From Fomes fomentarius (Eukaryota > Basidiomycota > Agaricomycetes > Polyporales > Polyporaceae), in the NCBI GenBank assembly GCA_022606135.1, contig JABYQN010000001.1:1674001-1738000 (forward strand): a DNA stretch of 64,000 nt. Reading direction: 5' to 3'. This document shows positions 33,250 to 45,065 of the stretch, piece by piece. The number at the start of each line of letters is the position of its first letter. The first letter of the stretch is position 1. The notes under the pieces are model-generated. The model ran no database searches. It had not been told where the DNA came from and worked only from the letters and a program-made list of their open reading frames with translations. The position numbers and the translations under genes are program-made.

Positions 33250-35347
33250 ATGGCCCCTATGGATTCGCCCCTCAACGCTGTATGTTTCGTACAGTCCGAG
33301 TTGAAATCCACCTGGCTCACATTTGTCTCCGTTACAACCGACATATTCCATGGTGGCTGGAACACAGGCTCATCAGCACGCAGCAAACGCAGACGACTGC
33401 CTCGCTCGGGGCCTCCTCATACCTGCCGCCGAGGAGCATTACAAGGCAGCAGAAGCCTTCCAAGCCTGTGTTGATGCATCTCACGACGATAATGTGCGCC
33501 GCTTCCTGCCCTGTCTCGATCCCGCTCTCATATGTCCATGTTCCATGCATCCCACCTTGAACTCACGCGTGTCGTGCCCCGCACTGTTGTTGTCGTCAAC
33601 CAGACGAAACGCACCCTCCGAATGCTGCACAACGAACACATGAAGATGGGCAAGGACTTGCAGCGGAGGATCGCAAAACTGCGTGAAGAGAACAAGGATC
33701 CTGCATTACCACAGAAACCTCCAGGCACGTCTACCGCTGGACCAAGCTGGAGTGCCCCGCCTCCCCCGCCGCAGCCAGTGCCATCACCATCCCCCCAGCC
33801 GCAGAATCGTCTCGAGGAGTCGCAGCATACGGTCGACGAATCGTTTATGCTCTTGGGACAAAGAGTGCGTATTTACTGACGTTTACAATATTGGTATGAC
33901 TTTCGCGCAAGTGCTGACAACGACGTTGCTCAAAGAGCGACCCGGGCGACGCATTCCACCAATTCTGGAAGGCGACCGAAGGCATGCTGGAGTACCTCTC
34001 GCGACCAGTGGCATTCGCAACGGCACCACTTGCCCCGGAAGACCCGAAGACCAAACCCCGCGTTCGTGATGGTGGTTCAAGTAGTGACCCCGACCCAGAT
34101 GATCCCATTTCGAAGAGAATCACACGCGGCATCAATCTGGTGAAGGCAGCACACTCTCGGATGCTGACGCGGACGGGATCGGATACGGAGGTTGCATCTG
34201 GGTCCAGCATCTTCCCGCCTCCGCCACAACCGTCACACGCGATAGATTTGCGAGACGACTGGGATGATGATGTCCGTGCATTCGAAGGTAAGCAAATTCA
34301 CATGCCCCAGGGCACGCGTATCGTGGTGGTTGTTCCAAGGCGCTCGTTTGTATGCCCGTGGCGTATAGATCGCATGAATAGGTTCTAGTGTGCAACAGAG
34401 TGGCTCGCGTTTGGCCACAGGTCGGCAACAGCTGCATGCATTCATCACTTAGCGAGTCATGACTTCCGTCCGACTCGTTCACTGGCTTCATTGCCATGAC
34501 AAGTCTGAAACTGAGCACTGAGCATGGATCATTGCATAGAAGGCTAATATTTGTTCTTCCAGATGACGACATGGCGGATTCCTTCTGTCTCATCCCCTCG
34601 AAAGCCGATCCAAGCGTGGTGTCTCTGAAAGAAGAAAACACCGAACTCAAGGCGGAAATCGAGAAGCAGCGACAGCAACTCGCGAGCATGGAGATGGCGC
34701 TCAAGGCACGCCAGGAAAAGGACCAGCAGCTGCGCGACAGCATCATGCTCGCACGGAAAGAAGTCAGTCGCTGGGCTTCGTGCTCTCGTGTCCACGAACC
34801 CCTCCCTACTTGCTATCTCGATTCGTTCCTCTGATACTTTCCCACTTTCCCCTCCAGGCACACCGCGCGATGATTTCTTCTAGTGTGATCCCGCGACCCG
34901 TTTCGGCAGCAGCCACAGCCCCCGGACAGCCACCAGTCGACCTTGCGTCCCTAAATATCAACGTACCCGTGCCCCACCGGTGCCTGCCCCGGTAGCGGCA
35001 CTGAATGGGCCGGGTCGAGAGCGTGATCCTCAACTTGTACGTCGCGTGCGCGAGCTCGAGGAGGAGGTCCGCAATCTCCGCGCCGAGAACGAGAAGCAGG
35101 TATGCCTTCCATCATCTCCTCGATACAAATGCCTATGCGCGTGCCGGTCGGCTGACACACGGAGCAGAAAGCGATGATTGTCCGCTTTCGGGAGCGGTGG
35201 GAGAAGTTGAAGGAGTCCGCGAAGCGGAAGAAAGAGGCGAAGGCTGCGGCGGAAACGACGAACGTCGTCGGGCAGAGGATAGAAGAGGACCCCGAGGCGG
35301 AAGCGGCGGCAGAGAGAGACGAGGTTGGGGATGCACGATTACCTTGA
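33250..35347 (+). CDS. MIT-domain coiled-coil protein, NRBF2/Atg38-like, with probable frameshift
   Basis: The N-terminus matches the MIT domain of NRBF2: MAPMDSPLNA joined to AHQHAANADDCLARG and EEHYKAAEAFQAC, compare the PLNLAHQ start of human NRBF2. NRBF2/Atg38 is the fifth subunit of autophagy PI3-kinase complex I and links Atg14 to Vps34. Next come a basic helical segment, a Pro/Gln-rich linker, a conserved helix (FHQFWKATEGMLEYLSRPV), and after a long 272-nt intron a coiled coil (EENTELKAEIEKQRQQL). A second coiled coil (VRRVRELEEEVRNLRAENE) and a Lys/Glu-rich tail follow to the TGA at 35347. Between the two coiled coils the frame breaks at a C run (34972-34975); one missing C would explain it, and as written translation stops at 34995. 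Whether this is a sequencing error or a real mutation cannot be told here. Confidence 0.65.
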
Positions 35348-35890
35348 GGTCACGACGACCCTTGGACACTGGCGCTCCGGATGTCGCTGCGAGACCGTCC
35401 TTCGATTCTGAGTTCGACTCCTTGATTGCTCACTCGCGTCCACTTTCGTTCTTGCCTATGCTTTCCGCCGACATGTATCTATAGCTGCATCTCCTCCGTA
35501 TCGTGTATCGTACAGTCCACTCACGTATGCTATTCACGATTTGCTTCATGTCTTATCGACCACAGCGGAAACGTGCTGCCTCTTGCCAGTGTGCATTAGT
35601 CGTGGATCCAGGCATCGGATTGGCCCGCAGACGGACGAGATAGACACAATCGACTCGACCTGTAGTCCTGCATTGCATACGTGTGCAGCGCTCAACCACC
35701 TCATATCATGATGGGGGACCTGCCTTGGGTAGAAGGAGGTTCGCTTATAGGGGTGAAGGGACTGTGGAATCGGGTCATGTATGCTCTATGATACCTGCGC
35801 AGATAGCTAGCTGAGCCAATGGAAGAGACAAATCGTGCAAATCACTCACAGTGATTATGCATGTCAACGAGAATCGGTCCTTAGCCTGCT
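35348..35890. other. Convergent intergenic region
   Basis: Lies between the 3' ends of the Atg38-like gene (plus) and MOG1 (minus). It holds both 3' UTRs and no gene that I can see. Confidence 0.5.
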
Positions 35891-36539
35891 CTACGCAAAC
35901 AGGCCGTAATCCACAATGCGCAGAGACTTCGCCGCAACCTCAAATACGCCCTTTGCAGCATCCCAATCGTTCTCGCTGACTGCGCCGCCGTCCGCGCTCG
36001 TCATCGGCACATTCATCGTCAGGACCAGATCGATGTTCTTGTCCGGCACCCTGTACAACGCAAGCAAAATGCGGACTTCGTCTGTCGATTGGCTGTTGAA
36101 CTTCTGCACAGTTTGAGTGCCATAGAGCACTACGGGATCGGGTGTGGCGCCATTAGAGCCATTGGCGACATCGGTGGTATGGTTGATCGTCTTCGACTTG
36201 GCATCGTTATCATGCGCGAGCGCATCAAAGTGAGAACTATACGCAATTGAGTGCCACGGACGACAGAAGTATTTCCGGTGGAAGAGAGATGCACGACATA
36301 CCCGGCGGCTTCTCGGAGATCTTTCGCGTCTACACTCTGGAGAACCTCGACAATGATGCTGATACCGGAGTTGGGAGCGAGGAAGACTTCTTGGTTATCG
36401 GGAACCTGACGAAGATCGCTACGGGGAATAAGGTCAAAGGCATTTAGGTGCGGAGATGAATGACGCACGATGCATCGATGAGTTGGGTAGGAAAGGTGGC
36501 GGTGATGGTGCCTCCAAAGAGCTGCCTTGTGGCCGACAT
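35891..36539 (-). CDS. MOG1: Ran guanine nucleotide release factor Mog1
   Basis: Small nuclear protein that binds Ran and stimulates nucleotide release, supporting nuclear import. Start MSATRQLFGGTITATFP at 36539; after a phase-2 intron comes DLRQVPDNQEVFLAPNSG, the family signature, then SIIVEVLQSV. A second intron leads into SHFDALAHDNDAKSK, and the last part reads VRILLALYRVPDKNIDLVLT and DIVLTMNVP-type strand content, ending AKSLRIVDYGLFA at 35891. Fold family is Mog1/PsbP-like. About 185-190 residues, usual size. It is divergent from NDC80 with 296 bp between starts. Confidence 0.92.
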
Positions 36540-36835
36540 GGCGTCTTGCTCAACGACGACGACGACAGAAAAGAGCGCGATGCGGCGGAAAGACAAAGTG
36601 CTGGCTGGACATACTGGGGGCACGGCAAACTTAAGTATCCCAGCCTCGAATGTCCCGGACCCGAGCCATGCAGAGATTGCGCGTGCACGTGCTCGTGTGA
36701 CTGACGCGTTCAACGCGTACCGCGTCTTTGGTTTGCTTTCGACCACCACCGCGTCTCGCACCTCGCACCTCCCCCGTCTCGCACCTCCCTTCTCCCCGCT
36801 CACTCTGTTCTTCTTCTACGCGACCTGTGCTCACT
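36540..36835. promoter_or_regulatory. Shared MOG1/NDC80 divergent promoter
   Basis: 296 bp between the MOG1 start (minus) and the NDC80 start (plus). The NDC80 side is rich in ACCTCC/CCTC runs, typical of the start-site region. No separate gene fits, so both promoters must share this space. Confidence 0.6.
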
Positions 36836-39530
36836 ATGGAGTACGCAGGGCGGCGGTCCACGATGGCGGCACACAACGACCCCTATGGTAACGCGCGTTC
36901 CAACCTCCCGGTACCATCAACAGTCAAGAAGCCTACACACGGTCATGGACGCATGTCTCTTGCGGGACCTGCGATACGCGCACCATATCCGATGCCCCCG
37001 TCATCCAATCCGAGGCAGTCGCTCATGCGCTCACAGAATATGAATCCTCTGCTGCAGAGCGCAACTAAACAGCAGAACTGGGGCCGGACACCAGCACACA
37101 AGTGAGTATTGTACTTTAAAGTCATGGATGTTTCATGCTTCATTTCCTGCGACATGGCGCCGCAGAATATGCCTTAGTCTACCCTCGTCCTCGATCTAGT
37201 CATCGCCGCTTTCCTTCATCTATGTCATTTCGGATACACGCTCGAAAGCCACCCCCACTCTGTCTGAACATACAGGGTCCGTGGTTAGGATGAAATTAGT
37301 ATCATTGAACGACTGGAAGGACTGCTTTCGTTGTGACAGACGGTCGCTGATGTATTTGTACCCCAATCGAACACAGTAACATTCGTAGAGGATCGATGTG
37401 GCAAGGAGGAGGGAATCAGTCGGCACTCCCGCCATCTAGTCAAACATACACTAAAGATACCCGTCCCCTCCGCGACCAAGCATTCCAGGCCAAGATGCGA
37501 CAAGACATTGTCAACTACCTCACGAAGACCGGTTTCGAGGTTGCTAAAAGAATGCTGCAGGCCATCACATTGAACAACTTTCGCGCCGTCTTCCAACATC
37601 TCATCACATGTCTGGACCCCTTATGGCCATTCCAGCTCGAGCTGCGCTTTGAGGACCACTTCATGCAGTCCCTAAGGGCTATGAAGTATCCGTATCTCGC
37701 CCAAATTGACCAGAGATGGCTCTCTACACCTGCTGCTATGCACTCATGGCCAACCCTCCTCGGTATGCTCCATTGGCTGGTCGAGCTTGGGAAGGTGAGT
37801 GTACTGTACTTTGATTACGAGGATAGTGACCCACTTGATGCGACAACAGACTCGCGACGAGTACATGAATAGTCGACATCCAACGCTACAGGACCCAGCC
37901 CTAATACCGGACGAGTTTGACGACAACAATTACCATCTTGCTCTTGCGCTCGATCATAACCTGACCGCATATGAAGTCTTCTTGCAAGGACAGGACGTTT
38001 TCCCTCAGCAGGAGAAGGCCCTAGAGGAACGCTATGGTGCGATGACTTCATTATCGGTTCGTGAACGATGTCTCATCAAAATTACAGCTAAGAAGGATGC
38101 ACGAGTGCTCGTCGACCTCGAACAGAAACGCGAGAGGCTGAAGGAGATCCAGATTGAGTGGGAGCAACTCAAGAAGTCTGCGGTATGACTAGGAGCATGG
38201 GACTCACAGTCTTCACGGTTTTACTCACCCTGTACACAGCCGCCTTTCGAGGACCTCAAGAAGGACAACGGATCACTCAAGCGCGACAGGCTCAAGTTTG
38301 AGGAGATCCTCCGCCGCTACGAAGAGCGTAAGCAGAAGTGGTTGAGGCAAGTCCAAGACGAGAAGACAGAACTCGAGTACAACCGTGCGTGATTGCTCAC
38401 TGATGCTGGGAGATAGATAGGTGTTCTGACCCAACTGTGCAGTGGCGAACCTGGAGAAGCTGCAAGCAGAAGAGCAGCGACTCACGAGCATCGTCAAGGT
38501 GCAGAATCTATCGCCCGAAGAGGTCCTGCGCATGAACACTGACCACGAGAACCTGTCCCGCGAGCTCGAGTCACTCAAGCACAAGATTGCGGAGACCTCA
38601 CAAGTCGTTGTTCGTCTGGAAGTTTCACTCACACGGAAGGTGTCGGACGCGGAAGAGGCACTAGACCAGTACACCTCATTGCTTTCCAGTCTCGAACTCT
38701 TTCCCCCACTACCTCCGCCACTCGAAGATATAGACCTAACAATAGACCTTCACTCCGCGTCGGCGAACCCGCAAGGGCTTCTGTCTGGAGCCGACATCCG
38801 GAAGGTCGTGAAGCCGACATTGAACCGTATTGCGGAGATGAAGATGACCGCGCGGGCGGACGTGGAGAGCGAGCGAATACGCGTAGACGACGAGCTCGAT
38901 CAGCTCACTCTGGATTGCGAGACGGTCGAGGAAGAGGTGCTGGAGGTAATGAACAAGACTAACGGGCTGAACGACCAGGCGGACGAACTGCGTGAGGTAA
39001 GCTGCGATGATCGCTTGCATCGTGTCTTGTTGACAGTCTTCTCCTCTTCCTTGCGGACCACGCCCCGCAGGCCGCTCAGCAAGAAGCATTGGTCAGCAAT
39101 GCCGAGGCGTCGAGATTGGAACGGGACCTCGCTGCAGCGCGCACTGCCGCGATGGCCAACGGCGTTGGAGTCAAGTCGCGCCTGCAGGCCCTTCAAATCG
39201 CGTACGTACTTCGTGTACTTCTCTTCTCTTTATCTGTCTATAATTTTAGACTCTGTCTCCTGTCTTACGTCACAAATTTGCGCGTCTTCTTCACCGTTGC
39301 CGCAATTCATGCCTCATGCTCTCTGCTTCATGGATCGTACGTGGGATTACTGACGGTCGATTTCTTTTCCCCGTCGCTCTAACAGATACCGGGAACAGAT
39401 CGAGAAGATTAATAGGCTCAAGGAAGACACGGTCCGCGCGGTAATCAAGAACAGCAGCGATGTTGTCGCGTTTAAAGACGAGGTGTCCAAACAGCTCCAG
39501 TACCTGAGGGACTTTGCCGAAGCAAACTAG
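36836..39530 (+). CDS. NDC80: Kinetochore protein Ndc80 (HEC1)
   Basis: Microtubule-binding subunit of the outer-kinetochore Ndc80 complex, partner of Nuf2. A basic Ser/Pro-rich N-terminal tail (MEYAGRRSTMAAHNDPYG and onward) carries several Ser/Thr next to basic residues, as in Aurora B sites. The calponin-homology domain follows: DTRPLRDQAFQAKMRQDIVN, YLTKTGFEVAKRMLQAIT, FQHLITCLDPLWPF, MKYPYLAQIDQRWLSTP, SWPTLLGMLHWLVEL. After it runs a long coiled coil (EDLKKDNGSLKRDRLKFEEI, NTDHENLSRELESLKHKIAE) interrupted by a loop-like Pro-rich part (LFPPLPPPLEDIDLTIDLH). The end is FKDEVSKQLQYLRDFAEAN, the region that contacts Spc24/Spc25. Several short introns; final TAG at 39528-39530. Confidence 0.95.
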
Positions 39531-41562
39531 GCAATATGCATATTAGGCGACGTCCGCCGCCGTGCCAACCGCTTCTAAACCCGTGTACATGGCAGTGCGT
39601 CCACGGCATCCGAGCCCTGGCCTCTACTTACCTTTCAACGATCCTTGATTCCCCGTGTCGGGGCGGCCGATGCTCATGGCGCTCCGTCATATCTATCTGT
39701 ATGTAATGTATGATTGGCAACGGATCTCATTGTGTGTTGTACTATACCATTCACTGAGCGTTATCGCAGAGACCAGCTTTTTCAGAACGCTTCTTTCCTA
39801 TGACTGTGCTAGATGTCGACGTCTGCCCGCATGTTCTGTAGGATAAGGATATGGGGGACGAAACACGGTTACATCTTGACAGTGACAATACTCTGCTTGT
39901 CAGGATGCAGCATGCTGACACCGAACACGCTCTATTTTTGTTGTCATTGCAGGTGCGCTTTGTCAAGTCGAATCACGAGTATGTAACGCGGGCTACGTAC
40001 AGCTCTTACGGGGGTGGCGCACCCGGTATTGTGCAGTGCAAGAACCGCGGATGTCGGCCATCTGCCAAAGTGAAGAAAATGGCAGAAACGTACTGACGCA
40101 AAACTCACGCCGGTGTGAACTTTGGGACGCCTAAAGATTCCAGCCAACCCTCGGCCACGTTCTGGACGGAGAGGATACGGTGTTAATTCAGTGCAAGAGT
40201 CAGTACCGTGCGCGCCTCAGAGAGCATTCTAAGCTACCGCATTTGTATTTGCAGCCCTAAAGATGGGAAGCCGTCCGGTTCACCAACCACGCTCGCAGTT
40301 ACTGTGTATTGCACGTCGTTCCGCTTCGCTTCTACAACTAGCATAACTCGGAAGCTGGTATCGTTCCGATCGGACGTGGCAGGGGGGCGTCTGGCGCAAG
40401 GGTGGGCACGTCGCACAGCACTTGGGCAAAGACACTAAACCGCGAAGGTGACAACAACGCGCCTTGCCGGCCTATCTCCATCTGCGTGTATGGTTTGATG
40501 CGTGCATATTGGAGGACATGCGTATATGGACCAATTCTCACAGGCGTGGCGGAACTATGGACTGGAATGTCAAGTCTCCACCCGCCGCTTTCACGGGTAT
40601 TACGCGGGCACCAGACACAATTATGGCCCAGTGGACGAGGGCCCGGCGGGCGTAACCTCGAAGAAGGTTGCAATCCTGTGGACTGGGGTCGGGTTTGGGA
40701 GCCAGATCCTGAGTTGCCGGCGAAACCTGCCGGATACGCGCCGCACCGCCCGCCTGGTATGGGAGCCTCATCCGGCGCCTATGCAACTTGTGTGAACTCA
40801 TGGTCTACTTCCGTGCAATCTCCAGGGTTGCGGAGTGGGCTCTCTCCTTTGCAGCGCATGCAACCGGAGCCGTGCGTGTTCTTTCTTGCTCCAACAGCTC
40901 GGGGTAAGCTGCCCGTTGGCTCACAGTGAGAAATAGCGTCGGGCGCCGGCGCAATCTCTTGCAACTAGTACTGACACCCAGATCCACTCCAGCTATCGTC
41001 CATCGCCCAACTGGCAAAGCCGATACGGAGCTCCCGTCGTCTTCGCGTTCTTACTGCGAACCTCCGGGCAGCACTCCAAGACATATCGAGGAGATTCGAC
41101 AGCCTGAGAACCAAGGTTGACGTTTGTCAGATCTGCATCCGTTCGGAAGAGTCAATGCGATGAATGATGCGGCAATACAAGCGTTCATTCATATCCCGAG
41201 GTTTAGGGCACCCTGCCTTCTCATTCGCCCGTCCTTTTTTCCGGTCCTGTGGGAGCGGATTCACACCACAGCTCTGGGTCTGTGTCCCCGTACTACGGGC
41301 CTGTGCAATACCCCGTCCGGATGCGAGCAGTGATCTACCGGATTCCCTTTCTGTGCTACGCCTTCCCTGAGCGGACGCGCCAGATGTACTTGTTCGATCT
41401 CACACTCCGTGCCTGCTTCGCGCTCACGGATTCGATAAAGGCCGGCTGGACTTTCGTCGGATTCACTCGACCCCCACTTGTCCCGTGTAGCGGTCTATCG
41501 ATCGACCTCAGCTACTAGTAGCCCCACTCCGGACGCACATTGACCGACTCCTCGCCACCACC
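39531..41562. pseudogene. Degraded-looking stretch before the TmpA gene, possible decayed Gly/Tyr/Pro-rich gene
   Basis: Between about 40500 and 41330 several adjoining plus-strand frames read like pieces of one Gly/Tyr/Pro-rich protein: HGYYAGTRHNYGPVDEGP, then in another frame VDWGRVWEPDPELPAKPAGY, later YRPSPNWQSRYGAP and SPYYGPVQYP. No single frame or plausible set of introns joins them, so a decayed gene is the simplest reading; chance low-complexity similarity is the alternative. The composition is reminiscent of the low-complexity region in double zinc-cluster gene C. The last few hundred bases contain the promoter of the gene at 41563. Confidence 0.3.
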
Positions 41563-44210
41563 ATGTCGTCAGAACCCAGCCCGCGAGGTGCCGCCCCTGC
41601 GTACGACGACGCCGAGAGGGGCACTCACGACACGCTCGCCATCTTCCCCGACGAGAAGAAGGCCCTCACCTTCCCCGCGGACGAGAAGAAGGACCTCTTC
41701 CCCAACGAGAAGAAGGATGTCTTCGCAGCCCCTCAGGTCAAGAAGGATCCCTATATGGCTCCCAAGGGCGGCAAGAAGAAGAAGGTGTCCAAGGTTATCT
41801 TGTTCAAGCTATGGTACAACACCTATCGGTAAGTGTCTAATAGCATGTGGGGGGTTGCGGCCGACTAACGGTGCATGATCCCGCAGTAAACTGTTCACTA
41901 TTGCGTTTTGTACCAACATGATCATGTTCGGCTTCGCCGTCTCCGGCCGCTGGCCATACGCGACCAAATATGCGGGTGCTTTCGCCGTTGGTAACTTCAA
42001 CGTCTCTATCCTCATGCGGAACGAAATATTCGGCCGGGCTCTCTACCTGATTGTGAACACACTATTCGCTAAGGTATATCGATGTCATCCTCGAAGATGT
42101 TCAACCGCTAATTCTCGTGTTTAGTGGCCTCCTCTCTGGTGGCGCTTGGGTTGCACTTCTGTGCTCCAGGTATGTACTGCGGCGTGGTTGATTTTGTATT
42201 CTATGACTCACCCCTTGATCAACAGCATCTTGGCGGCATCCATTCTGGCTGCGCAGTCTCCGGCATCATCTGGTTGACGTACAAGGTCGTGAACACTTAC
42301 CGCAATCATGTCAACGAGCACAACGCCATTCTCACCCTCGGCTTGACCACGAACGTTGCCGTCATTGTCACTGCAATTGCTGCGTTCCCGTGGGTGCGAA
42401 ACACTCACCACAAGTGAGTCATTGCTGCGACAGGTCTGTGCCTTTTGATGTTCATACAGTCCCGCAGCATCTTCGAGCGTCACCACCGCTTCGTCGGTTG
42501 GATAGCCTTGTTCATGACTTGTATGTACACCGATCCGTCTGTTCACACATCTGTGGGCAAGCGCTGACGCGTCGACCAGGGGGTTTCACGATCATGGGCG
42601 ACATCTATGACACGACCAATAGGCAATGGACGTTGGACGGCCGCCATCTCGTCCGCCAGCAAGACTTCTGGTACGTCATGGGTATGACTGTCTGGATTGC
42701 CCTTCCCTGGATTTGTACCCGTGAGGTTCCGGTCGACATCGAGCTGGTGAGTAGCAATCGACGAATAATTCTGTCATTAGCTGACGCTCACACGTCGTCG
42801 TTCACAGCCTTCTCCCAAGGTCGCCATTGTGCGCTTCCGGCGCGGTATGCAGCAAAGCCTGCTCGGCCGCATTAGTCGAAGCGCTGTGAAGGAGTACCAC
42901 GCTTTTGGTATCATTTCGTAGGTGCCTTTTCTCACTGTGTGGTTCGCCGTGACCGACCACCTTCTTCCATTAGGGAGGGTACCCACGCGAAGTACCATTA
43001 CATGATTTGCGGTGTGCAAGGTCCGTAGCTCTGTCTCCCTGCGCTCCAAACCCGACCCCGAGACCGTCTTCTCTACAGGTGACTTCACACGCAGCCTCGT
43101 CAACGACCCTCCTCGGACCCTCTGGACGCGTGAACTGAAGGTACGTGTAGTGCCGCCTGACCCTTTCCTAGGATCCTGACTCAAGTATGCACGCATACCA
43201 GTTCGCTGGCGTGTCCAACACCTCCAGATTGTACAAGCGCGGTATCCGTATCTGCACCGGAACCGGTATTGGTGCCGCACTCTCGACGTGCATCCAGTCC
43301 CCTTACTGGTACGTTATGGTCACACGTCTCCCCAGCCCTTGTGCGGCCAAAATGACCCACTTGCTGACACGCTGCCTGCCTTCGCCTTGTCCTTCGCGTG
43401 CTCCTTCTGCGTGCTCCCATCTAGGTACCTGATCTGGATCGGTACGTACACACGTTCGCTTCGCGCTGCGCCGCTTCGCACGCCCCGAGATTGACTTTCG
43501 CGACCGTGTTTCCACTCCGTGCTCGCTCTCACAGGCTCTGACCAAGAAAAGACGTTCGGGCCGACGATCAGCGGCCTCATCCACCGGCATATCGAGCCAG
43601 AGCGGCTCCTGCTCTGGGACTCGAAGGTCCGCGGCGGACGTCCGGACACGATGAAGATATTGAAGGAGGTGTACCAGTCGTGGAATGCCGAAGGTGCGTA
43701 CTCCCCGTCTCCCCCGATGCCGTTGGCCGTACGTCAGTGCTAGGCAGTGCGGCCCCGCTTCGGCGTGCGCTACGCGCACTGTCGCGGCTACCTATCTGGC
43801 ATTCATGAACCGGCCTATCGCTTCCGTAAGGTGGTGAATGCACGGATGCTGACCAGAGCGCTCCGCCCCTTCGCAGTTGTCTTCATCACGTCCAACTACA
43901 TCGGAAACTCGGAGATGATGCAGGTGCGTAGCCCGTCTTTTGCAAAAAAAACAAACTCTATACAGTTCTGCGTACGCCGTGCCGCGCAGTGCGTGCGCCG
44001 GCGCAGGGCTTCCATAGAGTTGTTGCGCTTGCTGTCGTCCTCCCTGTCCGTGCTGATCGTGGTCCGGTTTGGCTTGCAGGGATGCAAGGAAGCTGGCATT
44101 CCGTGCTTCGGAACTCTCTGGGACTTCGTACGTCGCTCTCTCTGCCTGCCTATCTCCCTCGCACGGAAAACTCACATTCATCATTTCCTGTCCTGTCTTG
44201 CTTGCAGTGA
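41563..44210 (+). CDS. TmpA-like integral membrane oxidoreductase
   Basis: Resembles Aspergillus TmpA, a plasma-membrane protein needed for normal conidiation signalling and related to flavin/NAD oxidoreductases. A Lys/Asp-rich N-terminus with repeated DEKK/NEKK motifs is followed by several membrane segments (FCTNMIMFGFAVSG, CAVSGIIWLTYKVVN, AILTLGLTTNVAVIVTAIAA, FVGWIALFMTWGFTIMGDIY, FWYVMGMTVWIALPW). The soluble C-terminal part has strands of a ferredoxin-reductase type fold (HAFGIISEGTHAKYHYMICG), a nucleotide-binding glycine motif (RICTGTGIGAALS), and the family end VVFITSNYIGN and AGIPCFGTLWDF. About ten short introns. The final intron falls directly before the TGA (44208-44210), so the last coding exon is only the stop codon. 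Confidence 0.85.
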
Positions 44211-45065
44211 TCGTCGGTCTCTCGTCATGGGCTAGTCCGCCGCACCTCGCTCGCGGGCAACGGTCGACATCAACATCAACATCAACATTTATCCTCCATT
44301 CCGTTAATAGATGGCGAGCAGTCAGGACATGGACATGCATATCCGGGCACCGCGCTTGTACATACTCAACGTCTCCTCCTCCCAATCTCATCACGCCCTA
44401 TTACTACTTATCATATCGCATATTCTCGAGTCTACTGTCACTCTGCCTCTCTGCCTCTCTGCTGTATCCTGTGTATTTGTGTACTACCTCAGATCGTCGC
44501 ATGTCCAATAGAGTTCTGCTTCACGAATCTGCCCCCGTCTGTGCCGGATCTGCTACGTCAAGCTTGAGAGGTAGCTTCTGTTATCCCTTATCTATGAATC
44601 ATCTGTGGAAATCAGCCGCTTGCGGGGAAACGATGTTTCTTTGAAGGGAAGGAGGAGTAGAGGGGTTTCGTTTCTTTGGGGGCATTTGAAATCCGGTGTG
44701 ACTGACCTTACACGTACGAGCAGCTCACCTATCTTTGACCCGCCCTCCGCAGGCTGTTTCAAGGGTGCATACGTGCGCCCCCGATTGTTGCCCCAAATGA
44801 TAACTATGGTCACACACCGGAGACGGGGCCTGAGAGTACCGGTACCAAGCCTGAGAGGTTCGGGCAGGCAGGCATCCACCGATGCACATCTGCACATCGA
44901 GGGGGGCACAGAACGCTTGGCATTCTGTGTTATATCTGTACAACGCCCGTAGTAATCCGTACACACAGAGGATGCGAACAATACAGTAGGATGGTACTCA
45001 CCGCCCTCGCCCTGGACGGGATAGGCAGCGGAGTTAGGTAGGTATGCAATAAATATGTAGAGGGG
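44211..45065. other. Convergent intergenic region with short tandem repeats
   Basis: 3' flanks of the TmpA-like gene and the ERI1-like gene. A short ACATCA/ATCAAC repeat lies at about 44265-44289 and a TGCCTCTC repeat at about 44443-44462. A 129-codon minus frame (44592-44981) shows no domain. No gene supported. Confidence 0.45.

Noticed and set aside
44265..44289. Short ACATCA tandem repeat considered as CRISPR-like or satellite
   Set aside because: Only about three perfect hexamer units in a 3' flank of a eukaryotic gene; an ordinary microsatellite.
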